Shown here piece by piece: positions 34,297 to 42,440 of a DNA stretch of 64,000 bases. The stretch comes from Aurantimonas sp965217685 (GTDB lineage: Bacteria; Pseudomonadota; Alphaproteobacteria; Rhizobiales; Rhizobiaceae). Position 1 is the first letter of the stretch. Each line of letters starts with the position of its first letter. The translations under genes were made by a program, and so were the position numbers. Where the stretch lies: NCBI GenBank assembly GCA_965217685.1, contig CBDCIZ010000003.1, positions 3,596,001 through 3,660,000 on the forward strand, in the 5' to 3' direction. The notes beneath the pieces are model-generated. The model saw only the letters and a list, made by a program, of their open reading frames with translations, searched no databases and was not told where the DNA came from.

Positions 34297-34779
34297 CTAA
34301 AGCCGGTGCCAGCGACTGGTCGCTGCGTCGTCGGTGTCCTTGGCGTCGACCCAGCCGCCGACGGTCCCGTCGACGAGGTGCTCGCGCTTCCAGAAGGGGG
34401 CGCGCGTCTTCAGGAAATCCATGACGAAGCGGGCGGCTTCGAAGGCGGCGTCGCGGTGCCGGGAAGCGCAGCCGACGAAGACGATCTCCTCGCCCGGCGC
34501 GATCGTGCCGAAGCGGTGGATGGCGCGAAGGCCGAGGAGCGGCCAGCGCTCGGCGGCTTCAATGGCGATCCTGCCGATTTCGCGCTTGGCCATGCCGGGG
34601 TAATGCTCGAGTTCGAGCGCGCCGAGGCGACCGTCTTCGTCACGGCAAAAGCCGCAAAAGGTAACGACGCCGCCGGCAGCGCCGCCGCTTGAAAGCGCCA
34701 TGGTCTCGGCGGCGATGTCGATGCGATCGGCCTTGATGATGATTTTCGGCTCGAAGTTCGTCGTCAAGCTTTCCGCCAT
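34297..34779 (-). CDS. moaE: Molybdopterin synthase catalytic subunit MoaE
   Basis: MoaE, with MoaD, inserts two sulfurs into precursor Z to make molybdopterin. The 160-residue protein contains VVTFCGFCRDEDG, LELEHYPGMAKREI, the HRFGTIAPGEEIVFVG strand, SRHRDAAFEAARFVMDFLKTRAPFWKRE with the catalytic Lys131, and the C-terminal VDAKDTDD. The start after moaD is two bases beyond the moaD stop, so the pair is coupled; a longer open frame inside moaD was rejected. A molybdoenzyme gene lies 6 kb away in this window. Confidence 0.95.
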   Translation of the reverse strand: MAESLTTNFEPKIIIKADRIDIAAETMALSSGGAAGGVVTFCGFCRDEDGRLGALELEHYPGMAKREIGRIAIEAAERWPLLGLRAIHRFGTIAPGEEIVFVGCASRHRDAAFEAARFVMDFLKTRAPFWKREHLVDGTVGGWVDAKDTDDAATSRWHRL

Positions 34780-34781
34780 GA

Positions 34782-35033
34782 TCAGCCGCCTGTCATGGGC
34801 GGAAACAGGGCGATCTCGCTGGCGCCGGCCACCGGTTCGCAATGGTCGACATGCTCCTGGTCAATTGCCACGCGGATGATCTCCGGGGCCTGCAGGGCGG
34901 CATCGTAATTCTCGCCTCGGGCCTTCAGCCAGTAGAGAAGGTCGGCAACGGTGGCGACACCGGCCGGCAACTCGACCTCTTCGTCGGCAAGGCCGATCCG
35001 CTCGCGGACCCAGGCGAAATAGACGAGTTTCAT
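34782..35033 (-). CDS. moaD: Molybdopterin synthase sulfur carrier subunit MoaD
   Basis: The 83-residue ubiquitin-fold protein ends in Gly-Gly (FPPMTGG), the site that is adenylated and converted to the thiocarboxylate used in molybdopterin synthesis. The N-terminal MKLVYFAWVRERIGLADEEVEL and the central VADLLYWLKARGENY are typical. It precedes moaE by two bases and follows pgsA by about 95 bp on the same strand. Confidence 0.95.
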   Translation of the reverse strand: MKLVYFAWVRERIGLADEEVELPAGVATVADLLYWLKARGENYDAALQAPEIIRVAIDQEHVDHCEPVAGASEIALFPPMTGG

Positions 35034-35128
35034 CGGTCGGGTCCTTCCACCATGGCGACGTCACGCGCCCCTTCATTTCGTGAAAGATGGGGGCGCAATC
35101 ATCGCTGGTCCAGCGATGATGCGAAGGC

Positions 35129-35710
35129 TCAGTCCTCGATGTGCAGCAGCCCGGCGCGAAAATAGTCATAGCCGGTGTAGAGGGTAACGATGGCCGAAAT
35201 CCACAGGAGCAGAAGGCCGATCTCCGTCGTGTGCGGCAGCACCGTGTCGCCAGCGGGCCCGGCCAGCAGAAAGCCGATAGCGACCATCTGCATCGTGGTC
35301 TTCCACTTGGCGAGGCGGGTGACCGGCACCGAGACCTTCAGCTCGGCCAGATATTCGCGCAGGCCCGAGACGAGAATCTCGCGGCACAGGATGACGATCG
35401 CCGCCCACACGTTCCAATCGTGAATGGTGCCGTCGGCGGCGAGCAACAGGAGCACTGCGGCGACGAGCAGCTTGTCCGCGATTGGGTCGAGCATTCGGCC
35501 GATGGTCGATGTCTGTTGCCAAGCTCTGGCGAGATAGCCGTCGAAGAAGTCCGTCACGCTCGCCGCGATGAATATCCCGAGGGCCCACCAGCGTGCCGTG
35601 TCCGAGCCCGAAAGCTTGCCTTCGGCGAAGAAGCACATGACGATCAGGGGAACGCAGACAATGCGTGCATAGGTCAGGAGATTGGGAAGGCTGTAGGCCT
35701 TGGATGCCAT
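35129..35710 (-). CDS. pgsA: CDP-diacylglycerol--glycerol-3-phosphate 3-phosphatidyltransferase
   Basis: PgsA makes phosphatidylglycerophosphate, the first committed step to phosphatidylglycerol and cardiolipin. The 193-residue membrane protein has the CDP-alcohol phosphotransferase signature D54-x2-D57-G58-x2-A61-R62-x8-G71-x3-D75-x3-D79, complete. Four to five hydrophobic segments are visible. It uses the CDP-diacylglycerol made by CdsA, also encoded in this window. A 264-bp gap with a palindromic repeat separates it from uvrC upstream. Confidence 0.95.
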   Translation of the reverse strand: MASKAYSLPNLLTYARIVCVPLIVMCFFAEGKLSGSDTARWWALGIFIAASVTDFFDGYLARAWQQTSTIGRMLDPIADKLLVAAVLLLLAADGTIHDWNVWAAIVILCREILVSGLREYLAELKVSVPVTRLAKWKTTMQMVAIGFLLAGPAGDTVLPHTTEIGLLLLWISAIVTLYTGYDYFRAGLLHIED

Positions 35711-35742
35711 GGAACGGTTCGCTTCCGCCGTGCGCGTCGACT

Positions 35743-35790
35743 AGAGCATGATCCGTGAAAGCTGACACCGGTTTCACGAAAGCATCATGC
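35743..35790. repeat. Dispersed palindromic repeat of the Hyphomicrobiales type
   Basis: AGAGCATGATCC-GTGAAA, a short spacer with ACCGGTTT, then TTTCACGAAAGCATCATGC form an imperfect inverted repeat. By recall it closely resembles the short palindromes that begin AGAGCATGATC and recur in intergenic DNA of rhizobia and relatives. Only one copy was noticed in the window. Confidence 0.6.
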
Positions 35791-35974
35791 AAGAACTGGA
35801 GGCCAGGGCATGATGATGATCGGCCCTCGATCTCGTCATGCCATGGAGAGACCGGACCGCCTCGGCGCCAGGCGGACAGCGCCGACCATCGGGGCTCCGG
35901 TCCCCAACGCCCTTGAAGCGCTTCCCATGGCGTCCCGTCAACCACCCGCCGCCCATGAAAGTTTTGTGTCGCCG

Positions 35975-38104
35975 TCAGCCGCGCTCGTGAAAGTGCTCGT
36001 AGATGGATTTCGCCATGGTCTCCGAGATGCCTTCCACGACCTTCAGGTCGGAGAGTGCGGCTCGCGAAACGGCCTTTGCCGTGCCGAAATGGTGCAGAAG
36101 TGCGCGCTTGCGCGATGGGCCGATGCCACCGATTTCGTCGAGCGGGTTCTTGACCAGTTCCTTCTTGCGCTTGGCGCGGTGGGTGCCGATCGCGAAGCGG
36201 TGGGCCTCGTCGCGCAGCCGCTGCAGGAAATAGAGCACCGGATCGCGCGGCGGTAGCGAGAAGGCGTCGCGGCCCTCCACGATGAAACGCTCGCGGCCGG
36301 CGTCGCGGTCGAGGCCCTTGGCGACTCCGATGGTGGTGACCTTGTCGGCGATACCGAGCTCGTCGAGGATCGAGCGCACCGCCGAAATCTGGCCCTTGCC
36401 GCCGTCGATGAGGACGAGGTCCGGCCAAGCCGGCATCGCCTCGGAGGAGAGGACATCCTCCTCCTCCTCGACCTCGTCGACGTTGTTCGATGCGCTCGCG
36501 GCCGGCTGCGGTCCGTCGGAATGCTCCTTGATCAGCCGTGAGAAACGCCGCGTCATGACCTCCTTCATCATGCCGAAATCGTCGCCCGGCGTGATCGTCG
36601 TGTCCTTGATGTTGAACTTGCGGTAATGCGCCTTGGCGAAGCCGGCGGGGCCCGCGACGATCATCGCGCCGACGGCGGCCGTGCCCATGATATGAGAGTT
36701 GTCGTAGACCTCGATGCGCCGCGGCGGGTGCGGCAGGCCGAAAGTCTCCTGCACGCCCTTCAGGAGTCGCGCCTGGGACGACGTCTCGGCGAGGCGGCGG
36801 CCGAGGGCCTCGCGCGCGTTGGACGTCGCGTGATCGACGAGATCCTTCTTGAGGCCCCGCGACGGCACCGCGATGTCGATCTTTCGCGCGCCCTTCAGCC
36901 CCAGGGCTTCGGCGAGCAGCGGCTGTTCATCGACCTCCAGCGGCAACAGGATCAACCGCGGGACCGGCTTGTCGTCGTAGAACTGGGCGAGGAAGGCCCC
37001 GAGCACCTCCTGCGGTCCCAGCGACGAATCGGCCTTCGGGAAATAGGCGCGGTTGCCCCAGTTCTGGCCGGTGCGGAAGAAGAACACCTGGATGCAGGTC
37101 ATGCCGCCTTGCTGTTGGATGGCGAAGACATCGGCTTCCTCGATGCCGGTGGGGTTGATTCCCTGGTGGCTCTGCACGTGGGAGAGCGCGGCGAGACGGT
37201 CGCGATAAACCGCCGCGCGTTCGAAATCGAGATCGTCGGAGGCTTCCTGCATGGCCTTGGACATGCCGTTCTTGATCTGGTTGGAGCGGCCCGAGAGAAA
37301 CGCCTTGGCCTCGCTGACGAGTTCGCCATAGTTTTCGAGCGAAATCTCGCCGGTGCAGGGCGCCGCGCAGCGCTTGATCTGATGCAGTAGGCACGGCCGC
37401 GTCCGCGTCTCGTAGACCGAATCGGTGCAGGTGCGCAGCAGGAAGGCCCGTTGCAAGGAATTGATCGTGCGGCCGACGGCGCCGGCCGAGGCGAAGGGTC
37501 CGAAATACTGGCCTTTTCGCGAGCGGGCACCGCGGTGCTTCATGATTGCGGGAGCGTCGTGATCGCCACTGACGAGGATGTAGGGAAACGACTTGTCATC
37601 CCGAAGCAGAACATTAAATCGTGGCCGCAAGCGCTTGATAAGGTTTGCTTCTAGCAGAAGGGCCTCTGTCTCGGTGCGGACCGTGACGAACTCCATCTGG
37701 CGCGTCTCGCGAATCATCCGGGCGATGCGCTGGGTGTGGCCACCGAGGCGGGTGTAGTTGGCCACCCGGGCCTTCAGCGAACGCGCCTTGCCGACATAGA
37801 GAACCTCGCCGTCCTTTCCGAACATACGGTAGACGCCCGGCTGTGCCGGCAGCCTCTTGGCAAGCGCGGCAATCAGCTCGGCACCGATGAGTTCGGTGGG
37901 AAGCCGCGCGCCGGCATCGGCCCAGTCGATCGCCGCCAGCAAGGACGCACTCGCCGAGCCGGCTTCGGCCCCGATAGCGTCCAATGCGTCGTCGTCCTCT
38001 GTTTCACTGGACGGCTCCGCGTCGAATGCGGGGTCGCCGATCGAGGCGTCAGTCGCCTCGTCGAGGATATGGTCGTTGTCGGTGTCTGGAAGCTCGTCGG
38101 TCAT
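35975..38104 (-). CDS. uvrC: Excinuclease ABC subunit C
   Basis: UvrC makes both incisions in nucleotide excision repair. From the ATG at 38104 (AGGA just upstream) it has 709 residues; an ATG nine codons earlier is also possible. After an acidic, low-complexity N-terminal extension of about 85 residues come the GIY-YIG nuclease domain (PGVYRMF, VLYVGKARSLKARVANY), the UVR motif (DLDFERAAVYRDRLAAL), the RNase H-like nuclease with YDNSHIMGTAAVGAMIV and VLIDGGKGQISA, and C-terminal helix-hairpin-helix motifs (IGGIGPSRKRALLHHFG). An acidic insert EVEEEEDVLSSE lies inside the nuclease domain. Genes pgsA, moaD and moaE follow. Confidence 0.96.
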   Translation of the reverse strand: MTDELPDTDNDHILDEATDASIGDPAFDAEPSSETEDDDALDAIGAEAGSASASLLAAIDWADAGARLPTELIGAELIAALAKRLPAQPGVYRMFGKDGEVLYVGKARSLKARVANYTRLGGHTQRIARMIRETRQMEFVTVRTETEALLLEANLIKRLRPRFNVLLRDDKSFPYILVSGDHDAPAIMKHRGARSRKGQYFGPFASAGAVGRTINSLQRAFLLRTCTDSVYETRTRPCLLHQIKRCAAPCTGEISLENYGELVSEAKAFLSGRSNQIKNGMSKAMQEASDDLDFERAAVYRDRLAALSHVQSHQGINPTGIEEADVFAIQQQGGMTCIQVFFFRTGQNWGNRAYFPKADSSLGPQEVLGAFLAQFYDDKPVPRLILLPLEVDEQPLLAEALGLKGARKIDIAVPSRGLKKDLVDHATSNAREALGRRLAETSSQARLLKGVQETFGLPHPPRRIEVYDNSHIMGTAAVGAMIVAGPAGFAKAHYRKFNIKDTTITPGDDFGMMKEVMTRRFSRLIKEHSDGPQPAASASNNVDEVEEEEDVLSSEAMPAWPDLVLIDGGKGQISAVRSILDELGIADKVTTIGVAKGLDRDAGRERFIVEGRDAFSLPPRDPVLYFLQRLRDEAHRFAIGTHRAKRKKELVKNPLDEIGGIGPSRKRALLHHFGTAKAVSRAALSDLKVVEGISETMAKSIYEHFHERG

Positions 38105-38216
38105 GTCGTCCTGTGCCGGAAAACGCGGCATCAGCCTGCGTCCCGAATGTCGAGAATATCGCTGTCGCCGGGAGCGGGCCAAAGGTCGGGTCCGTCTGTG
38201 GTGGCTTTTACGTTCA

Positions 38217-38267
38217 TATAGGTGCAGCGGGCATGTAGGCGCAGTGGGCATATAGGCGTAACGGGCG
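38217..38267. repeat. Three tandem copies of a 17-bp unit upstream of uvrC
   Basis: TATAGGTGCAGCGGGCA, TGTAGGCGCAGTGGGCA and TATAGGCGTAACGGGCG stand head to tail with a few mismatches each. They lie in the 418-bp divergent region between uvrC and the outer-membrane protein gene, about 110 bases before the uvrC start. The remainder of that region shows no other feature I could support. Confidence 0.7.
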
Positions 38268-38522
38268 GTCGCTTGCACCATGGCAGGATCTGGCAGCGAT
38301 TTTGCGGCGTCTGAGGATGTTCGGCGACCGGGGTCGCTGTTGCCGTTGCGCAACGCTGCGAATAAAATGGCGGCGCCTTATGCTTTCCGTCGGCTGAAAG
38401 TCCTGTTTGCGCGTTTCATCCTCGCCATCTGTCGAAGAGCAGATCGGGATCGATCGCCCGCGGATAAAATCCGGGACGACCCACAGCCGAACCGGAACGA
38501 CCGAGACGAAGTGGATACGAGA

Positions 38523-39212
38523 ATGGCCAGACGCCTTCGCGCTTATTTGCGGGCCAGCTTGGCCGCCGTCGCTTTCGGCGTGGTGGCGTTGGGTTGCATT
38601 GGCTTTGCGCAGGCCGCCGATGTCGTGACAAACGTAACTGCGGCGCCCGTCGCGCCGATCGGACAGCCGGCACCGATCCACATCTGGTCCGGTCCCTATG
38701 CCGGTGCCTTCGTTGGCTACAACACGCGCAATTTCGACCAATCGGGCGGCGCGAGCTTCGATGGTGATGGCTTTGTCGGCGGCGTTTACGCCGGCTACAA
38801 TCTGCAGACCGACAAGCTCGTCTATGGCCTCGAGGCCGATATCGGCGGTTCGGGATTTTCGGCCGACGGCTTCAGTCCCGCGACGAGCGGCGGCATCGCA
38901 GGCGATTCGAACCTTTTCGGGTCGTTGAGAGCCCGGGTCGGCTACGATGTCGATCCGTTCCTGCTTTTTGCCACCGGCGGCGTCGCGGCCGCGCGCAGCG
39001 AGTTGTCGTCGAACGGGTTCTCCGACTCCAAGGACAATGTCGGCTATACGGTCGGAGGCGGTGTCGAGGCGACGATCACCGACGACATCTCGACCCGGCT
39101 CGAATACCGCTATTCGGATTTCGGATCCAGGACCTATGACCTTGGCAATACCTCGATCTCGTCGGGTTTCGACGAGCATTCGATTCGCGCAGGCGTTGCG
39201 TTGAAGTTCTGA
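38523..39212 (+). CDS. Outer membrane beta-barrel protein (Omp25/Omp31-like)
   Basis: The 229-residue protein has a signal peptide (about 1-32, ending FAQAAD) and then a small beta-barrel of the OmpA-like porin family found in rhizobia and Brucella. Features are WSGPYAGAFVGYN, GFVGGVYAGYNLQTDKLVYGLEADIG, LRARVGYDVDPFLLFATGGVAAA, a LEYRYSDFG strand and a C-terminal Phe (AGVALKF), the BAM recognition residue. Its role is structural or in surface exposure; substrate transport is not indicated. The ATG was chosen to give the signal peptide; the ribosome site is weak. Confidence 0.9.
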   Translation: MARRLRAYLRASLAAVAFGVVALGCIGFAQAADVVTNVTAAPVAPIGQPAPIHIWSGPYAGAFVGYNTRNFDQSGGASFDGDGFVGGVYAGYNLQTDKLVYGLEADIGGSGFSADGFSPATSGGIAGDSNLFGSLRARVGYDVDPFLLFATGGVAAARSELSSNGFSDSKDNVGYTVGGGVEATITDDISTRLEYRYSDFGSRTYDLGNTSISSGFDEHSIRAGVALKF

Positions 39213-39320
39213 TGCGCTGCCGGCAAGTGGATTTAACCGGCAACCTGACAATGCTTCCCATTGCAAACGAAAAAGGCGGCCGCTGCGAAGCGTCCGCACC
39301 GAGAATGCGTCTTACACTTC

Positions 39321-40364
39321 TTACGCCGCCTTCAATTCCACCTGACAAGCCACACGGTCGCGACCCTTGCGTTTGGCAAGGTAGAGCGCCGCGTCGGCCT
39401 GAGCGATCAGGGTTTCCGGACTGTCGCAGGTCCTCGACTTCGCCGAGATGCCGACGCTGAGGGTCACCGTACCGCGGCCCTCGATGCCCGGATGGGCGAT
39501 GGCTTCGGTGCGCAGGGCGGCGATGATACGTTCGGCGACGTCATGGGCGCTGCGCATGCTCGCCCCGGGCAGAATTACCGCGAACTCCTCGCCGCCATAG
39601 CGTGCCACGAGGTCGGTCACGTGACGGACGGAAGCTTCGATAATCGTTGCGATATGCTTCAGGCAATCATCGCCGCGCTGGTGGCCAAGCGTGTCGTTGT
39701 AAGGCTTGAAATGGTCGATATCGACCATTAGCAGCGCCAGTGGCTGCCGGTGCGCGACTGCGTTGAGCCAGTCTTTCGCAAGGCGATCGTCGAAACTGCG
39801 CCGGTTGGCAATTCCGGTGAGGCCGTCGCGACCGACCAGCGCCTCTAGTGCGGTCTGCGCGTGCTTCTGAGAGGTGATGTCGCGCAGCGTCTCGACGACG
39901 GCGACGATGGTGCCGTCCGCTGCATGGATCGGACCGGCATCGATGGCAACATAGCGTCTCCCGTCGACACCGGGGAAGTCGCACCAGTTCTCGGTGGAAA
40001 GCGCGCCGGGCTCGGTCTCGCCGCTGCGGTCGATAGTATAAAGTTCGCCGAGGGCCTGAGCCGAGGCGCCATCGAGGACCAGATCGGCAAGGCAGGGACG
40101 GGGCGTTTTGTAAAAACCCATCCAATGATTCCTGGTGCCGATGACGCTTGCGGCTGAAACGCCGGTCAGTCGTTCACAGGCACGGTTCCAGATGATGACG
40201 CGACCCTCGCCGTCCAGAACGAAGGTCGCGACGACGAGATGCTGCAACAGTTGCGCCGCGAAAATATTATATTTCGGCAATGACGTCACGTTTCGATCTT
40301 TCTCGAATACCTCACTCGATCGATCGATAATGAGTTTATAAGATTTAAGATCACGTAACGACAA
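39321..40364 (-). CDS. PAS-GGDEF diguanylate cyclase
   Basis: The 347-residue protein should make cyclic-di-GMP from two GTP. A PAS domain (about 38-168, LVVATFVLDGEGRVIIWNRACERLTG to ETLRDITSQK) joins by a short helix to the GGDEF domain (175-345) with DGLTGIANRRSFDDRL and the intact active site GGEEF at 257-261. The inhibitory I-site (RxxD five residues earlier) is replaced by His-Val-Thr-Asp, so product inhibition there is probably lost. There is no membrane segment. The start at 40364 is a TTG with no clear ribosome site; GTG or TTG codons near residues 26-29 are alternatives. Confidence 0.88.
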   Translation of the reverse strand: MSLRDLKSYKLIIDRSSEVFEKDRNVTSLPKYNIFAAQLLQHLVVATFVLDGEGRVIIWNRACERLTGVSAASVIGTRNHWMGFYKTPRPCLADLVLDGASAQALGELYTIDRSGETEPGALSTENWCDFPGVDGRRYVAIDAGPIHAADGTIVAVVETLRDITSQKHAQTALEALVGRDGLTGIANRRSFDDRLAKDWLNAVAHRQPLALLMVDIDHFKPYNDTLGHQRGDDCLKHIATIIEASVRHVTDLVARYGGEEFAVILPGASMRSAHDVAERIIAALRTEAIAHPGIEGRGTVTLSVGISAKSRTCDSPETLIAQADAALYLAKRKGRDRVACQVELKAA

Positions 40365-40642
40365 GCTGTACGACTCGATGTAAACGCACGTTTTGCATTC
40401 ACCCCGGTCCGATCGTTGCCGGGTGTCAAAAGCGCTGCCGACGCGATTCAGCGCAAGCTTGCCCTCAGCACTCGTACAGGAATGCTGGACAGGTGCCCGG
40501 ATTCGAATTGGACGGCATCAGTCCGGAGCGGTGCGTTGGAGCAGGCCGAACCTTTCGCGTGGCGAAGGCGGCCGCTCCTTTCGCTCAGACGCTGTGCGAG
40601 CTGACCAGGATGGGGATCGGTGGCTCTCATGCCATCCCGGTA

Positions 40643-41422
40643 TTAAATTCCCGCGAACCAGTCGTAACCTGTGTCTTCCCAGTAGCCGCCTTTGCCGCTG
40701 CCCAAATCGGCGAAGCTGTCGGTGACGTGGATGGCCTTGATGTATTTGGCCATCTTGTAGCCGAGCTGGCGCTCGACCCGCACCCGGATCGGCGCGCCGT
40801 TGGAAACGGGCAGCGTTTCGTCGTTGAGACCATAGGCGAGGATCGTCTGCGAATGGCGGGCGGCCCGGATGTCGATCGTCTCGTAATATTTGATTGGCCC
40901 GGTGAAGGACTGCTCCATCGTGTCGAAGCACTCGAAGACGACGTATCGGGCGGCCGGCTTCAGGCCCACCCGATCGAGGAGGCCGGACAATTGCGTACCC
41001 GTCCATTTGGCGATGCAGCTCCAGCCCTCGACGCAGTCGTGGCGGGTGATCTGCGTCTGCGCCGGCATATTGTGCAGTTCGGCAAGCGTAAACTTATTCG
41101 GTGTCTCGACCAGTCCGTCGATCGGCAGGACGTAGTCGGCGAAGTCGTTGTTTGCCAGCGCCAAGAAGTCGTCGTCCTGCGGGTTGGTCGTGCCGTTCGG
41201 TCGCTGCGGCTGGCGGATCTCGCTTTCCGAATAGGTCCGTGCGAGCTGGTCCTCGCCAATGAGGAAGCGCTGGATGCGGTAGGTGAGGTCGTTGGCGCTG
41301 GCGAGCACGTCGCGCACCGTGCCGGAGCCCGCCGCATCGAAGCAGCCGGCCAGCGGGACGGTGGAGGCAACGGCGGCGCCCGTCAGGAAGCGGCGGCGGG
41401 AGAGTTCGAAGCGGACCATCAT
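40643..41422 (-). CDS. YedY/MsrP-like molybdopterin-dependent oxidoreductase
   Basis: The 259-residue protein belongs to the sulfite-oxidase/YedY superfamily. A twin-arginine signal (SRRRFL at 8-13) is followed by LAGC at 24-27, a lipobox-like site, so it may be a Tat-exported lipoprotein. Cys130 in RHDCVEGWSCIAKWTG is the expected molybdenum ligand. True MsrP repairs methionine sulfoxide, but the partner here is not MsrQ, so the substrate is uncertain. The ATG overlaps the cytochrome b stop (ATGA), which fixes the start and makes the two a pair. Confidence 0.85.
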   Translation of the reverse strand: MMVRFELSRRRFLTGAAVASTVPLAGCFDAAGSGTVRDVLASANDLTYRIQRFLIGEDQLARTYSESEIRQPQRPNGTTNPQDDDFLALANNDFADYVLPIDGLVETPNKFTLAELHNMPAQTQITRHDCVEGWSCIAKWTGTQLSGLLDRVGLKPAARYVVFECFDTMEQSFTGPIKYYETIDIRAARHSQTILAYGLNDETLPVSNGAPIRVRVERQLGYKMAKYIKAIHVTDSFADLGSGKGGYWEDTGYDWFAGI

Positions 41423-42234
41423 TCGGACTCCGGGTCGGTGCGGTACCAGCCGGTGATCATCGAGCGCAGCTCGTTCATCGGTCCGGCGAGGACCACCATC
41501 AGGATATGGACGACGAAAAACAGGACGAGCGCCAGCATCGTGACGAAGTGGATCGAGCGGGCCGTCTGGCGGCCGCCGAAGAGATCCAGTGTCCAGGGCA
41601 TCCATGCGTTGAAGCCCGGCGACATGGTGAGGCCGGTCAGGATCATCAGCGGCAGCGCGACGAAGAGGACGCCGATATAGGCGAGCTTCTGCAGGATGTT
41701 GTAGCGGTTCTCGTGGTGAAACCGCAGCCTGGCATGGTTGGCGACGTCCTCAGGCAGGTCTTTGAAGTCCTGGCCGCTCGGCGCCAGATCCTTGATGTGG
41801 CGGTTGATGAGGCTGGCGACCAGCCAGACGGCAAGCGTCACGACGAGGATCCAGGCGAAGAAGAAGTGGACGATCCTGCCGGTGCCGAGATCGCGATAGC
41901 TCGGGATGGTCATCCAGCCGGGAAAGCTCTTCGGTGTCAGATTGCCGTTCTCCCAGATGGCGCCCAACCAGCCGGTGGTCTCGAAGCGGTGGCCGAAGAC
42001 GGCGGTGAAACCCTTCATGGAATCGCCATCCATGAATGCGCCTATCGACAGGAAGGTATTGTCGAAGGCGAAGCCCGATTGCTGACCGATGTAAAGGTCT
42101 GGTCGGGCCTGGAAGATCTGCAGGCCGGAGAGAAGCAGGAAGAACAGGCAGACCGCCCAGATCCAGTGGGTGAGCCGGGTCACAAGCTTCTGGCGGTACA
42201 CCAGCGTACCCGTAAAGCGTGATTGGGTAGCCAT
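41419..42234 (-). CDS. Cytochrome b561-type membrane subunit paired with the molybdoenzyme
   Basis: The 271-residue protein resembles the Ni-Fe-hydrogenase/thiosulfate-reductase type b cytochromes: four main hydrophobic segments, with His in LTHWIWAVCLFFLLLSGL, GRIVHFFFAWILVV, and ARSIHFVTMLALVLFFVVHILMV as likely haem ligands, and a cytoplasmic stretch rich in His between helices. It should pass quinol electrons to the exported molybdoenzyme encoded next and coupled by a 4-nt overlap. GGAAA lies before the ATG; the frame is open upstream but without a better start. It is divergent from the polyketide synthase gene. Confidence 0.85.
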   Translation of the reverse strand: MATQSRFTGTLVYRQKLVTRLTHWIWAVCLFFLLLSGLQIFQARPDLYIGQQSGFAFDNTFLSIGAFMDGDSMKGFTAVFGHRFETTGWLGAIWENGNLTPKSFPGWMTIPSYRDLGTGRIVHFFFAWILVVTLAVWLVASLINRHIKDLAPSGQDFKDLPEDVANHARLRFHHENRYNILQKLAYIGVLFVALPLMILTGLTMSPGFNAWMPWTLDLFGGRQTARSIHFVTMLALVLFFVVHILMVVLAGPMNELRSMITGWYRTDPESE

Positions 42235-42440
42235 GACGTTTTCCTCAATCTGTCGCGATGCACGGGCACATGGCACTTTGCAAAAATCGGTATGCCAGGC
42301 TTTTGGAAAGTTGGGCAACGCATCCAAGCCATGCCACGAAACGTTCCTTAAGGGTCATTGACGATTTCGTGCGCGACCCGCGAGCAACGAATCCCGCCAA
42401 TTGCAGCTTACATCCATGTCTTTTTCTTCGGATATCCTGC

